Source: an uncultured Eubacteriales bacterium
Lineage (GTDB): Bacteria; Bacillota; Clostridia; UMGS1840
Length of the DNA: 7,106 bases
Assembly: GCA_900555525.1 (NCBI GenBank)
Contig: USLP01000067.1
Span: 1-7,106 of the forward strand
Direction: 5' to 3'
Below are positions 1 through 5,879 of this stretch, one piece after another. Positions within the stretch are counted from its first letter, which is position 1, and the number at the start of each line of letters is the position of its first letter. The position numbers were made by a program, and so were the translations under genes. Under the pieces are notes generated by a model. The model did no database searches, was not told where the DNA came from, and saw only the letters and a list, made by a program, of their open reading frames with translations.

Positions 1-379
1 CCTGCCTTTTCGAGAGCCTTAACGGCGGTGTCGGGGTCGTCTGTTTTAAGAATAACCATTGCGCCCTTGTCGCTCTTTCCGACAAAAGCATACATATATT
101 CTATAGCGACGCCGTTTTCCTTTAAGATATCGAGCGCGCCTACAAGACCGCCCGGCTCGTCGGGAATCGCAAGAGCGATAACATTGGTCGTTTTAACAAC
201 CATGCCGTGTTCTCTTAAAGCCGCCTTTGCCTTTTCGGGGTCGTTTACGATAAGCCTTAAAATACCGAAATCGGTAGTAGCGCGCTTATATCGATATTGC
301 TTTTTGCAAGTATTCCGATAATTTCAACAAGCTTTCCCGATTTATTTTCAACAAAAACAGAAATTTGTTTTACAAACAT
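1..379 (-). pseudogene. Double-ACT-domain protein, frameshifted and cut by the window edge
   Basis: Read on the minus strand from the ATG at 379-377, the product starts MFVKQISVFVENKSGK and follows the first ACT domain through SNIDISA. The frame then runs into a TAA at 259-257 after only 40 residues. Another frame picks up the family sequence at once (TTDFGILRL, then a second ACT domain with PDEPGGLVGAL and IEYMYAFVGK) and stays open to base 3. Clostridial relatives read roughly SNIDIRALSIADTTDFGIL here, so about 13 bases seem to be missing at 279/280; 13 restores both frame and usual length. Intact members have about 140 residues, so only about 12 lie past the edge. A GGAAAGGA site (398-391) precedes the start, and the gene follows paaK by 41 bases. 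ACT domains bind amino acids or similar ligands, so the intact protein would probably sense an aromatic ligand for this operon (inference). Sequencing or assembly error is the alternative to true decay. Confidence 0.8.
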
Positions 380-420
380 AATTTTACCATTCCTTTCCGT
401 GCCGTAAAGCACAAGCCATT

Positions 421-1728
421 TTAGTCAACAAGATGGCGGTTGTCTATAACTCGCTTTGCCTTGCCTTCGCTTCTCGTAATAGTTTTCGGTCCTACAAGCG
501 TAACCTTTGCCGAAAGTCCGAGAACACTGCGAAGCTTTTCTTTTATGTTGCTTTCAACAGCGGCGATAGATTTCATTTCATCATTAAAGAGCGTTTCGGA
601 CATTTCAACCTGAACCTCAAGCGTATCGGTATTGTTCTTTCTGTCGACGAGAATGAGATAGTTTGGCGTTACGTCTCCGCCGATTTTTAGGAGTACCTCT
701 TCAATCTGCGACGGGAATACGTTTACGCCTCTTATAATCATCATATCGTCGCTTCTGCCCGTAGGCTTATTCATTCTTACAAACGTTCTTCCGCATTTGC
801 ATTTTTCGTAATTAAGAGAGCAGATATCTCTCGTTCTGTATCTTATCAGCGGAAAGCCCTCTTTTGTGAGCGTTGTGAAAACAAGTTCGCCCGACTGACC
901 TTCGGGGAGAACCTCTCCCGTGTCGGGGTCAATTATTTCGGGAATAAACATATCCTCGTTTACGTGCATACCATTCTGACATTCACATTCGTATGCAACG
1001 CCGGGACCCATAATTTCACTTAAGCCGTATATGTCGTAAGCCTTTATGCCGAGCAAATTTTCGATAGCGTGCCGCATATCCTCCGTCCAAGGCTCTGCGC
1101 CGAAAATACCTGCCTTTAAGTGAAGCTTATCCTTAACGCCCATTTCGGCTATTGTTTCGCCCAGATACATTGCGTAAGACGGCGTACAGCAAAGCAGGGT
1201 TGTGCCGAAATCTATCATTGTCTGAATCTGTCTCTGCGTATTTCCGCTTGACGTGGGTATAACGGTTGCGCCGATTTTCTGCGTGCCGTCATGAGCGCCC
1301 AAGCCGCCCGTGAAAAGTCCGTAGCCGTACGAAACCTGGACGAAATCTTCGTCCGTTGCGCCTGCCGCCGTAAGCTGACGGGCAAAGCAGTCCGACCACA
1401 TATCAAGGTCATGCCTTGTATATCCTACAACAATCTGTTTTCCCGTTGTACCGCTTGACGCGTGTACTCTCACTATATCCTTAAGCGGTACTGCAAAAAG
1501 TCCGTACGGATAATAGTCTCTCAAATCCTTTTTATAAGAGAACGGAAGCTTCGGCAAATCCTCAATACCCTTTATATCTTCGGGGTTTAAGCCCAATTCG
1601 TCCATTCTTTCCTTGAAAAGCTTAACATTTTCGTACATTCTTTTAACTTGCTTTACAAGTCTTTCGCTTTGGAGCTTTTTAAGCTCGTCTCTGTTCATAC
1701 ATTCGATTTCTTTTTGAAACATCGGCAT
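421..1728 (-). CDS. paaK: Phenylacetate/aryl-acetate--CoA ligase (AMP-forming)
   Basis: This 435-residue cytoplasmic enzyme joins aryl-acetates such as phenylacetate or indoleacetate to CoA with ATP, giving AMP and pyrophosphate. It is full length for the ANL adenylate-forming PaaK family (about 430). Visible motifs are the phosphate-binding loop SSGTTGK (91-97), YGLSE (234-238), the ribose-contacting YRTRD (297-301), the hinge region GRSDDMMIIRGVNVFP (324-339), and the C-terminal SEGKAKR (420-426) that holds the adenylation lysine. C248, H255, C310 and C312 could form the structural zinc site seen in some relatives (inference). The ATG at 1728 is preferred over the one two codons later: AGGAAGG (1745-1739) lies 10 bases upstream of it, and family members carry a similar N-terminus. 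That ribosome site overlaps the iorB stop codon, with a 15-base gap between the genes, so co-translation is likely. Beside iorAB the true substrate is probably an aryl-acetate; the exact one cannot be read from sequence. Confidence 0.93.
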   Translation of the reverse strand: MPMFQKEIECMNRDELKKLQSERLVKQVKRMYENVKLFKERMDELGLNPEDIKGIEDLPKLPFSYKKDLRDYYPYGLFAVPLKDIVRVHASSGTTGKQIVVGYTRHDLDMWSDCFARQLTAAGATDEDFVQVSYGYGLFTGGLGAHDGTQKIGATVIPTSSGNTQRQIQTMIDFGTTLLCCTPSYAMYLGETIAEMGVKDKLHLKAGIFGAEPWTEDMRHAIENLLGIKAYDIYGLSEIMGPGVAYECECQNGMHVNEDMFIPEIIDPDTGEVLPEGQSGELVFTTLTKEGFPLIRYRTRDICSLNYEKCKCGRTFVRMNKPTGRSDDMMIIRGVNVFPSQIEEVLLKIGGDVTPNYLILVDRKNNTDTLEVQVEMSETLFNDEMKSIAAVESNIKEKLRSVLGLSAKVTLVGPKTITRSEGKAKRVIDNRHLVD

Positions 1729-1743
1729 CGGTATCAGTCCTTC

Positions 1744-2310
1744 CTATAAGTTATATCCAAGCTCGAAAGCCTTTAGGTTTACGTCCAAAAACTTTTCGGG
1801 TACGGTTGATTTTATAACGTCAATCCATTTTTCGTAAGCTATATTTGTGTTCTTTGCCATAACGCCGATAAGAACAACGTTTACGGCTTTTATATTGCCT
1901 GCTTCTTTTGCAAGTGAAAGTGCGTCTGCGCTTACAAGTCTAACCTTTGCTTTCAGCTTTTCCTCAATATTTTCGGGATAGCTCATTGCGCCCGTTATAA
2001 CGGGCATGGGGTTGATAAACTGCGTGTTTGCAATCATAACTCCGCCTTTTTTGAGGTAGGGGAGCGCTCTGTATGCTTCGAGCATCTCGAAAGCAAGTAT
2101 TATATCAGCCTCGCCCTCGCCTATAATCGGAGAATAAACCTCGTCTCCGTATTTTACATATGTAACAACGCTTCCGCCTCTTTGGCTCATTCCGTGAACC
2201 TCGGAAAGCTTAACGTCATAGCCTTCGTTTAATATCGCATGACCGAGAATACGGCTTGCAAGGAGTGTTCCCTGACCGCCTACTCCGACAATCATTATAT
2301 TCTTTGACAT
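1744..2310 (-). CDS. iorB: Indolepyruvate:ferredoxin oxidoreductase, beta subunit
   Basis: This 188-residue protein is the small subunit of the aryl-pyruvate oxidoreductase and pairs with the iorA product. It is a complete pyruvate ferredoxin oxidoreductase gamma-type (POR/KOR) domain of normal length. The glycine-rich GVGGQGT lies at 9-15, and the family signature EVHGMSQRGG at 37-46. It carries no iron-sulfur motif, as expected, since the clusters sit on IorA. The ATG at 2310 has an excellent AAGGAGG site (2326-2320) 9 bases upstream; that site lies inside the last codons of iorA, and only 4 bases separate the two genes, so translation is probably coupled to keep subunits at equal levels. 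The TAG stop (1746-1744) is embedded in the paaK ribosome site. A 2-oxoacid oxidoreductase gamma subunit for another substrate is possible, but the fit with the neighbouring iorA makes Ior the best call. Confidence 0.93.
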   Translation of the reverse strand: MSKNIMIVGVGGQGTLLASRILGHAILNEGYDVKLSEVHGMSQRGGSVVTYVKYGDEVYSPIIGEGEADIILAFEMLEAYRALPYLKKGGVMIANTQFINPMPVITGAMSYPENIEEKLKAKVRLVSADALSLAKEAGNIKAVNVVLIGVMAKNTNIAYEKWIDVIKSTVPEKFLDVNLKAFELGYNL

Positions 2311-2314
2311 TTTT

Positions 2315-4048
2315 CTAATCCTCCTTACTTATTGCGCCGAACGGACAAACATTTATGCAAAGTCCGCAGCCGTTGCACTGCGTGGGGTCTATTTTCACGA
2401 TTCCGTCATGCTCCGATATTGCGGGACAGCCAAGCTTCATGCAAAGCTTGCACTTGCGGCAGTTTTCGCCGATTTTGCATTTTCCCGTATATTTAACGGT
2501 TTTTAGAAGTGCGCACGGTCTCTGCGCTATGATAACGGAGGGTTCATCAGCCAAAAGCTCTTCTTTTACGGCTTTTTCAAATGCCTTTATGTCAAACGGA
2601 TCCTCAACTCTTACTCTTTCAACGCCGACAGCCTTTGCAAGCGCAATGAGATTGACTTGCTTTGTCGGCTCTTTTCTTATTGTATATCCCGTTGTGGGGT
2701 TATCCTGATGACCCGTCATACCCGTTATCGAGTTGTCGAGTATTATAATTGTATTGGCGCCTTTGTTGTAAACTATATCGATAAGTCCCGTTATACCGCT
2801 GTGAATAAAGGTTGAATCACCGATAACGGAAACAAGCTTTTTGTTAAATTCCTTGCCTCTTGCCTTTGCCATGCCGAGTGCGCCGCTTACGCTTGCGCCC
2901 ATGCAGACGGTTGTGTCAACGCTTGCTAAGGGAGCAACAGCGCCCAGGGTATAACAGCCTATGTCTCCGCTTACGACAAGACCGAGCTTTTTAAGTACGT
3001 AAAACGTTCCTCTGTGGGGACAGCCTGCGCACATAACGGGAGGACGTACGGGGATTTCCTCGTCTCTCGTTTCAAATTCGGGTTTGTCAATTCCCAAAAT
3101 TGCTTTTTTTATCATAGCGGGCGTATATTCGCCCAAAAGCGTGAAAGCGTCCTTGCCGATTACTTCACAGCCCAAAGATTTTATATGCTCTTCAAAGAAC
3201 GGGTCAAGCTCTTCCAAAACGTAAACTTTTTTGTGCGCCTTGCAAAAATCGGCGATAAGCTTATCGGGGAGCGGATATACAACGCCGAGCTTTAAATAGT
3301 CGGCTTTGTTTCCGAGAGCCTCTTTTGCATACATATACGATATGCCCGACGTGATAACTCCTATTTCGCTTTTGTTATCCTCAAGCTTGTTAAGTGCGGA
3401 AGTTTCGCAGTATTCCTTTATCGCTTTGATTCTGTCCTCCACAACGACGTGCCTTTTTACGGCATTTGCAGGCATCATAACGAATTTTCCTATATTTTTT
3501 TCATACGGCTTTAATTCATATTCCGTTTTATCGTTAAGCTCGACAAGCCCCTGCGAATGGGAAACTCTTGTGGAAAGACGAATTATAACGGGAGTGTCGA
3601 ATTCCTCGCTCAATTCATATGCAAGATATGTAAATTCCTTACATTCACGGCTGTCGGACGGCTCTAACATCATGATTTTGGAAGCCTTTGCGTAATGACG
3701 GGAATCCTGCTCGTTTTGAGACGAGTGCATTCCGGGGTCGTCGGCAACACAGAAAACAAGCCCGCCGTTTACGCCGGTATAGCTTACCGTAAACATCGGG
3801 TCAGCCATAACGTTCATTCCGACGTGCTTCATGCATGACATACTTCGTGCGCCTGCAATTGACGCACCGATTGCAACCTCTGCGGCAACCTTTTCATTCG
3901 GCGACCACTGTACGTTTATTTCGGGATATTTAACGATGCTTTCCGTTATCTCCGTACTGGGAGTACCGGGATATGACGCAACAACGCTTACCCCTGCCTC
4001 GTATGCTCCTCTTGCAACGGCGGCGTTTCCGAGTAGAAGTTCTTTCAT
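2315..4048 (-). CDS. iorA: Indolepyruvate:ferredoxin oxidoreductase, alpha subunit
   Basis: This 577-residue catalytic subunit oxidatively decarboxylates indolepyruvate, and in many hosts phenylpyruvate or hydroxyphenylpyruvate, to the aryl-acetyl-CoA while reducing ferredoxin in the cytoplasm. The N-terminal pyrimidine-binding domain shows YPGTPSTEI (26-34) and E52 in PNEK, likely the cofactor-activating glutamate. The thiamine-diphosphate domain carries MCAGCPHRG (339-347), GDIGCYTLG (361-369) and the GDS...DN motif (G410 to N439). The C-terminus is a two-cluster ferredoxin domain: C530, C533, C536 and C541, then C558, C561, C564 and C568, with an extra C524 just before. Length is normal for the family (about 580-600). 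The start is fixed by an in-frame TGA at 4060-4058, with no other usual start codon between. The nearest ribosome site, GAGG at 4066-4063, is rather far (14 bases), so initiation may be modest. It is the first gene of the minus-strand operon. Confidence 0.95.
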   Translation of the reverse strand: MKELLLGNAAVARGAYEAGVSVVASYPGTPSTEITESIVKYPEINVQWSPNEKVAAEVAIGASIAGARSMSCMKHVGMNVMADPMFTVSYTGVNGGLVFCVADDPGMHSSQNEQDSRHYAKASKIMMLEPSDSRECKEFTYLAYELSEEFDTPVIIRLSTRVSHSQGLVELNDKTEYELKPYEKNIGKFVMMPANAVKRHVVVEDRIKAIKEYCETSALNKLEDNKSEIGVITSGISYMYAKEALGNKADYLKLGVVYPLPDKLIADFCKAHKKVYVLEELDPFFEEHIKSLGCEVIGKDAFTLLGEYTPAMIKKAILGIDKPEFETRDEEIPVRPPVMCAGCPHRGTFYVLKKLGLVVSGDIGCYTLGAVAPLASVDTTVCMGASVSGALGMAKARGKEFNKKLVSVIGDSTFIHSGITGLIDIVYNKGANTIIILDNSITGMTGHQDNPTTGYTIRKEPTKQVNLIALAKAVGVERVRVEDPFDIKAFEKAVKEELLADEPSVIIAQRPCALLKTVKYTGKCKIGENCRKCKLCMKLGCPAISEHDGIVKIDPTQCNGCGLCINVCPFGAISKED

Positions 4049-4092
4049 ATTTATTAATCATTCCTCTCATACATAATAAAGTTAAAATATTC

Positions 4093-4122
4093 ATTATCTT
4101 ATATAATACAATAAATTTGCAA
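4093..4122 (-). promoter_or_regulatory. Probable promoter of the ior operon
   Basis: On the minus strand TTGCAA (4122-4117) is followed, 18 bases on, by GATAAT (4098-4093), each close to the sigma-A consensus. Transcription would begin near 4086 and leave a short leader of about 38 bases before iorA. The region is very AT-rich, so chance matches are likely and the exact boxes are uncertain. Confidence 0.45.
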
Positions 4123-4149
4123 AAAAATAAAGCCTTTTTCCGAAAAAAA

Positions 4150-4249
4150 TATTGCCAAATTCGCTTTTTGTGAAAAATGCACTAAAATAAACTCTTATAT
4201 TGTCGAATTGTATGTTGTTTTACAGAGTTGACAAAATTTATTGACGAAT
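4150..4249 (+). repeat. Three imperfect 11-base direct repeats (possible operator)
   Basis: TATTGCCAAAT (4150-4160), TATTGTCGAAT (4198-4208) and TATTGACGAAT (4239-4249) share TATTG-N-C-R-AAT on the same strand. The last two differ at one base and start 41 bases apart, roughly four helical turns; the third copy covers the -35 box of the HAD promoter. In such AT-rich DNA about one 10-of-11 match is expected by chance, so this is only a candidate. Confidence 0.25.
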
Positions 4250-4269
4250 ACGGATTTTTATGTTAAAAT
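4241..4269 (+). promoter_or_regulatory. Probable promoter of the HAD gene
   Basis: TTGACG (4241-4246), a 17-base spacer, and TAAAAT (4264-4269) preceded by TGT make a good sigma-A promoter with an extended -10. A transcript starting near 4276 would have a leader of about 19 bases. A nearby TTGACA (4228-4233) has no -10 box at a workable distance, and the exact TATAAT at 4271-4276 has no -35 box at a workable distance. Confidence 0.6.
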
Positions 4270-4280
4270 ATATAATTAAA

Positions 4281-4289
4281 AGGGGGCGG
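4281..4289 (+). promoter_or_regulatory. Ribosome binding site that decides the TTG start of the HAD gene
   Basis: AGGGGGCGG ends 5 bases before the TTG at 4295. An in-frame TAA at 4277-4279 excludes any start further upstream, and the catalytic aspartates already sit at residues 8 and 10, so TTG is the only normal bacterial start that keeps the active site. Confidence 0.75.
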
Positions 4290-4294
4290 AAATT

Positions 4295-4951
4295 TTGCTT
4301 AACGCAGTTTTGTTTGACTTGGACGGCACTCTTACGGATTCAAAAGAGGGGATTATAAATTGTATAAAATATGCTCTTAAGGCTTTGAAAATAGAAGAAA
4401 CGGACGAAAAAAAGCTTTACGCTTTTATAGGTCCTCCGCTTCGGGATATGTTCAAAAAAATGTACTGCTTAACAGACGAACAGGCTGATTTTGCGCTCTT
4501 AAAGTATCGGGAACGTTTCAGCGTTACGGGGCTTTTTGAAAACAGAGTATACGGCGGCATTGAGGATGTGCTTATAAATCTTCAAAAAAGCGGAGTTAAA
4601 ATTTGCCTTGCTACGGGAAAGCCGATTGTTTATGCAAAAAGAATACTTGAGCATTTCGGACTTATAAAATATTTTTCGATAATGGTTGGCAGTGAACTTG
4701 ACGGCAGAAGAACGGACAAGACCGAGATTGTTGAGTATGCTCTTTCAAAGCTCGGCACGAAAGAAAATGTCATAATGATAGGCGACAGAAAATTCGACGT
4801 CATTTCCGCCCATATTTGCGGTATACCTTGTATAGGCGTCAAATACGGCTTTGCGGACGAAAACGAGCTTGAAAACGCAAATGCCGATTATATTGCCGAG
4901 AGTGTTGATGAACTTAACGCTATTCTTAATAAATTACAAAAAAATACATAA
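4295..4951 (+). CDS. HAD-superfamily (subfamily IA) phosphatase, phosphoglycolate-phosphatase-like
   Basis: This 218-residue cytoplasmic hydrolase has all four HAD motifs: FDLDGT with nucleophile D8 and acid/base D10, T107 in CLATGK, K142 in DKTEIV, and GDRKFD with magnesium ligands D164 and D168. A helical C1 cap domain fits between about residues 15 and 85. Length and layout match the Gph/PpaX-like group, which dephosphorylates phosphoglycolate, pyrophosphate, nucleotides or sugar phosphates. The substrate cannot be assigned from sequence. The start is TTG, and the stop is TAA. It has its own promoter, and nfnA has another one downstream, so it is probably an independent transcription unit that may read through into nfnAB. 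Its role beside ferredoxin enzymes is unclear; metabolite repair is one possibility (inference). Confidence 0.9.
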   Translation: MLNAVLFDLDGTLTDSKEGIINCIKYALKALKIEETDEKKLYAFIGPPLRDMFKKMYCLTDEQADFALLKYRERFSVTGLFENRVYGGIEDVLINLQKSGVKICLATGKPIVYAKRILEHFGLIKYFSIMVGSELDGRRTDKTEIVEYALSKLGTKENVIMIGDRKFDVISAHICGIPCIGVKYGFADENELENANADYIAESVDELNAILNKLQKNT

Positions 4952-4969
4952 AAAGAAATTTATTTCGTC

Positions 4970-4998
4970 TTTACAAATTGAAAAATATATGATATAAT
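4970..4998 (+). promoter_or_regulatory. Strong promoter of nfnAB
   Basis: TTTACA (4970-4975) and a perfect TATAAT (4993-4998) are spaced by 17 bases, and the -10 box is preceded by TGA, giving an extended -10. This is the best promoter in the window. Transcription should start near 5005, about 25 bases before the nfnA ATG. It lies in the 79-base gap after the HAD gene, where I see no convincing terminator. Confidence 0.75.
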
Positions 4999-5014
4999 AG
5001 AAATATTGATGATT

Positions 5015-5020
5015 GGGAGG
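5015..5020 (+). promoter_or_regulatory. Ribosome binding site of nfnA
   Basis: GGGAGG sits 10 bases before the ATG at 5031. An in-frame TTG at 5013 would give six more residues but overlaps this site and would have none of its own, so ATG 5031 is the start. Confidence 0.8.
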
Positions 5021-5030
5021 TCATAAAACC

Positions 5031-5879
5031 ATGTATAAAATTACGGAAAAAAGAGAACTTAACCCTACGGTTACTCTTATGACGGTAGAGGCTCCGCTCG
5101 TTTCCAAAAAAGCAGAGCCGGGGCAGTTTATCATTCTCCGCACAGATGAGGACGGCGAAAGAATACCGCTTACGATTGCCGATTTTGACAGGGAAAAAGG
5201 AACGGTTACGATAATTTTTCAGATTGTCGGAGCGACTACGGAAAAGCTTAATCATAAAAACGAGGGCGATTACATTGCGGACTTTGTGGGTCCTTTGGGT
5301 GTTCCCACAAAAACACAGGGGCTTAAAAAAGTTGCTGTTGTCGGCGGCGGAGTAGGCTGTGCGATAGCGTATCCCGTTGCAAAAAAACTGCATGAGACGG
5401 GTGCGGAGGTTCACTCGATAACAGGCTTCAGAAATGAAGAACTTGTTATTTTGGAGGACGAATTTAAGAAAATCAGCGACAAGTACGTTCTTATGACGGA
5501 CGACGGCAGCAGGGGCGAAAAAGGACTTGTTACAGACGCGCTCAAAAAGCTTATAGAGAGCGGAAACGTTTATGACGAGGTTATAGTTATAGGCCCTCTT
5601 ATTATGATGAAATTTGTATGTAAGCTTACAAAAGAATATAATATAAAAACAACCGTAAGCATGAATCCCATAATGATAGACGGAACGGGAATGTGCGGCG
5701 GATGTCGGTTGACGGTCGGCGGAAAAACCGTTTTCGCCTGCGTCGACGGCCCCGATTTTGACGGTCATCTCGTCGATTTTGACGAGGTAATCAAACGCAA
5801 TTCAATGTATCGTGATTTTGAAAAGCGGTGCGATGAAAAGGTTTGCAATCTTCTGAAAAGAGGTGAGGACAATGGCTGA
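5031..5879 (+). CDS. nfnA: NADH-dependent reduced ferredoxin:NADP+ oxidoreductase, subunit A
   Basis: This 282-residue protein is the FAD/[2Fe-2S] subunit of the NfnAB complex, which reversibly couples NADH and reduced ferredoxin oxidation to reduction of two NADP+. Its fold is that of ferredoxin-NADP reductases. RIPLT (44-48) is the FAD-binding RxPL(S/T) motif, VGGGVGCA (104-111) opens the nucleotide-binding domain, and the cluster motif near the C-terminus has D217, C222, C225 and C237. In characterised NfnA the [2Fe-2S] cluster uses one Asp and three Cys, and this spacing fits. Length is normal. The gene overlaps nfnB by 8 bases. Close relatives are annotated as sulfide dehydrogenase beta subunit (SudB) or dihydroorotate dehydrogenase electron-transfer subunit (PyrK). 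The GltD-like partner gene argues for Nfn, and no pyr gene is seen here. NAD(H) is the expected nicotinamide partner of this subunit. Confidence 0.9.
   Translation: MYKITEKRELNPTVTLMTVEAPLVSKKAEPGQFIILRTDEDGERIPLTIADFDREKGTVTIIFQIVGATTEKLNHKNEGDYIADFVGPLGVPTKTQGLKKVAVVGGGVGCAIAYPVAKKLHETGAEVHSITGFRNEELVILEDEFKKISDKYVLMTDDGSRGEKGLVTDALKKLIESGNVYDEVIVIGPLIMMKFVCKLTKEYNIKTTVSMNPIMIDGTGMCGGCRLTVGGKTVFACVDGPDFDGHLVDFDEVIKRNSMYRDFEKRCDEKVCNLLKRGEDNG
5857..5865 (+). promoter_or_regulatory. Ribosome binding site of nfnB
   Basis: AAAGAGGTG, close to the full anti-16S complement, lies inside the end of nfnA, 6 bases before the nfnB ATG at 5872. It supports that start and coupled translation of the overlapping pair. 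Confidence 0.7.

Larger units (their letters stand above)
4049..4294. other. AT-rich divergent intergenic region
   Basis: These 246 bases separate the minus-strand ior operon from the plus-strand HAD/nfn genes. They hold one likely promoter per direction and three imperfect copies of an 11-base repeat, given separately. Several A and T runs occur, notably around 4121-4150, which could bend DNA. I see no credible small gene, no long leader of the riboswitch or T-box kind, and no strong hairpin. Confidence 0.75.

Noticed and set aside
28..321. Plus-strand open frame opposite the ACT gene (97 codons)
   Set aside because: The opposite strand encodes recognisable ACT domains in two frames; this frame spans the break only by chance.
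3306..3695. Plus-strand open frame opposite iorA (129 codons)
   Set aside because: Opposite a well-supported catalytic subunit; the low-complexity serine-rich product is typical of an antisense shadow.
4161..4180. Hairpin in the divergent intergenic region
   Set aside because: GCTTTTTGTGAAAAATGC has T/A arms with a bulge and little GC; it is probably just neighbouring T and A runs.
4260..4276. Rex-like redox operator in front of the HAD gene
   Set aside because: ATGTTAA resembles one half of TTGTTAA-N4-TTAACAA, but the second half is not there, so the match is no better than AT-rich background.
4952..4975. Terminator after the HAD gene
   Set aside because: GAAATTTATTTC can pair only as a tiny 5-base AT-rich stem with a 2-base loop, too weak for an intrinsic terminator.
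5013..5030. Upstream TTG start for nfnA
   Set aside because: It overlaps the GGGAGG site that serves ATG 5031 and lacks its own ribosome site; the added residues do not match the family.
4971..5768. Long open frame on the minus strand opposite nfnA (265 codons)
   Set aside because: It lies wholly opposite a gene with clear FAD and cluster motifs, its product resembles no family I know, and it has no good start context. It is an antisense shadow.
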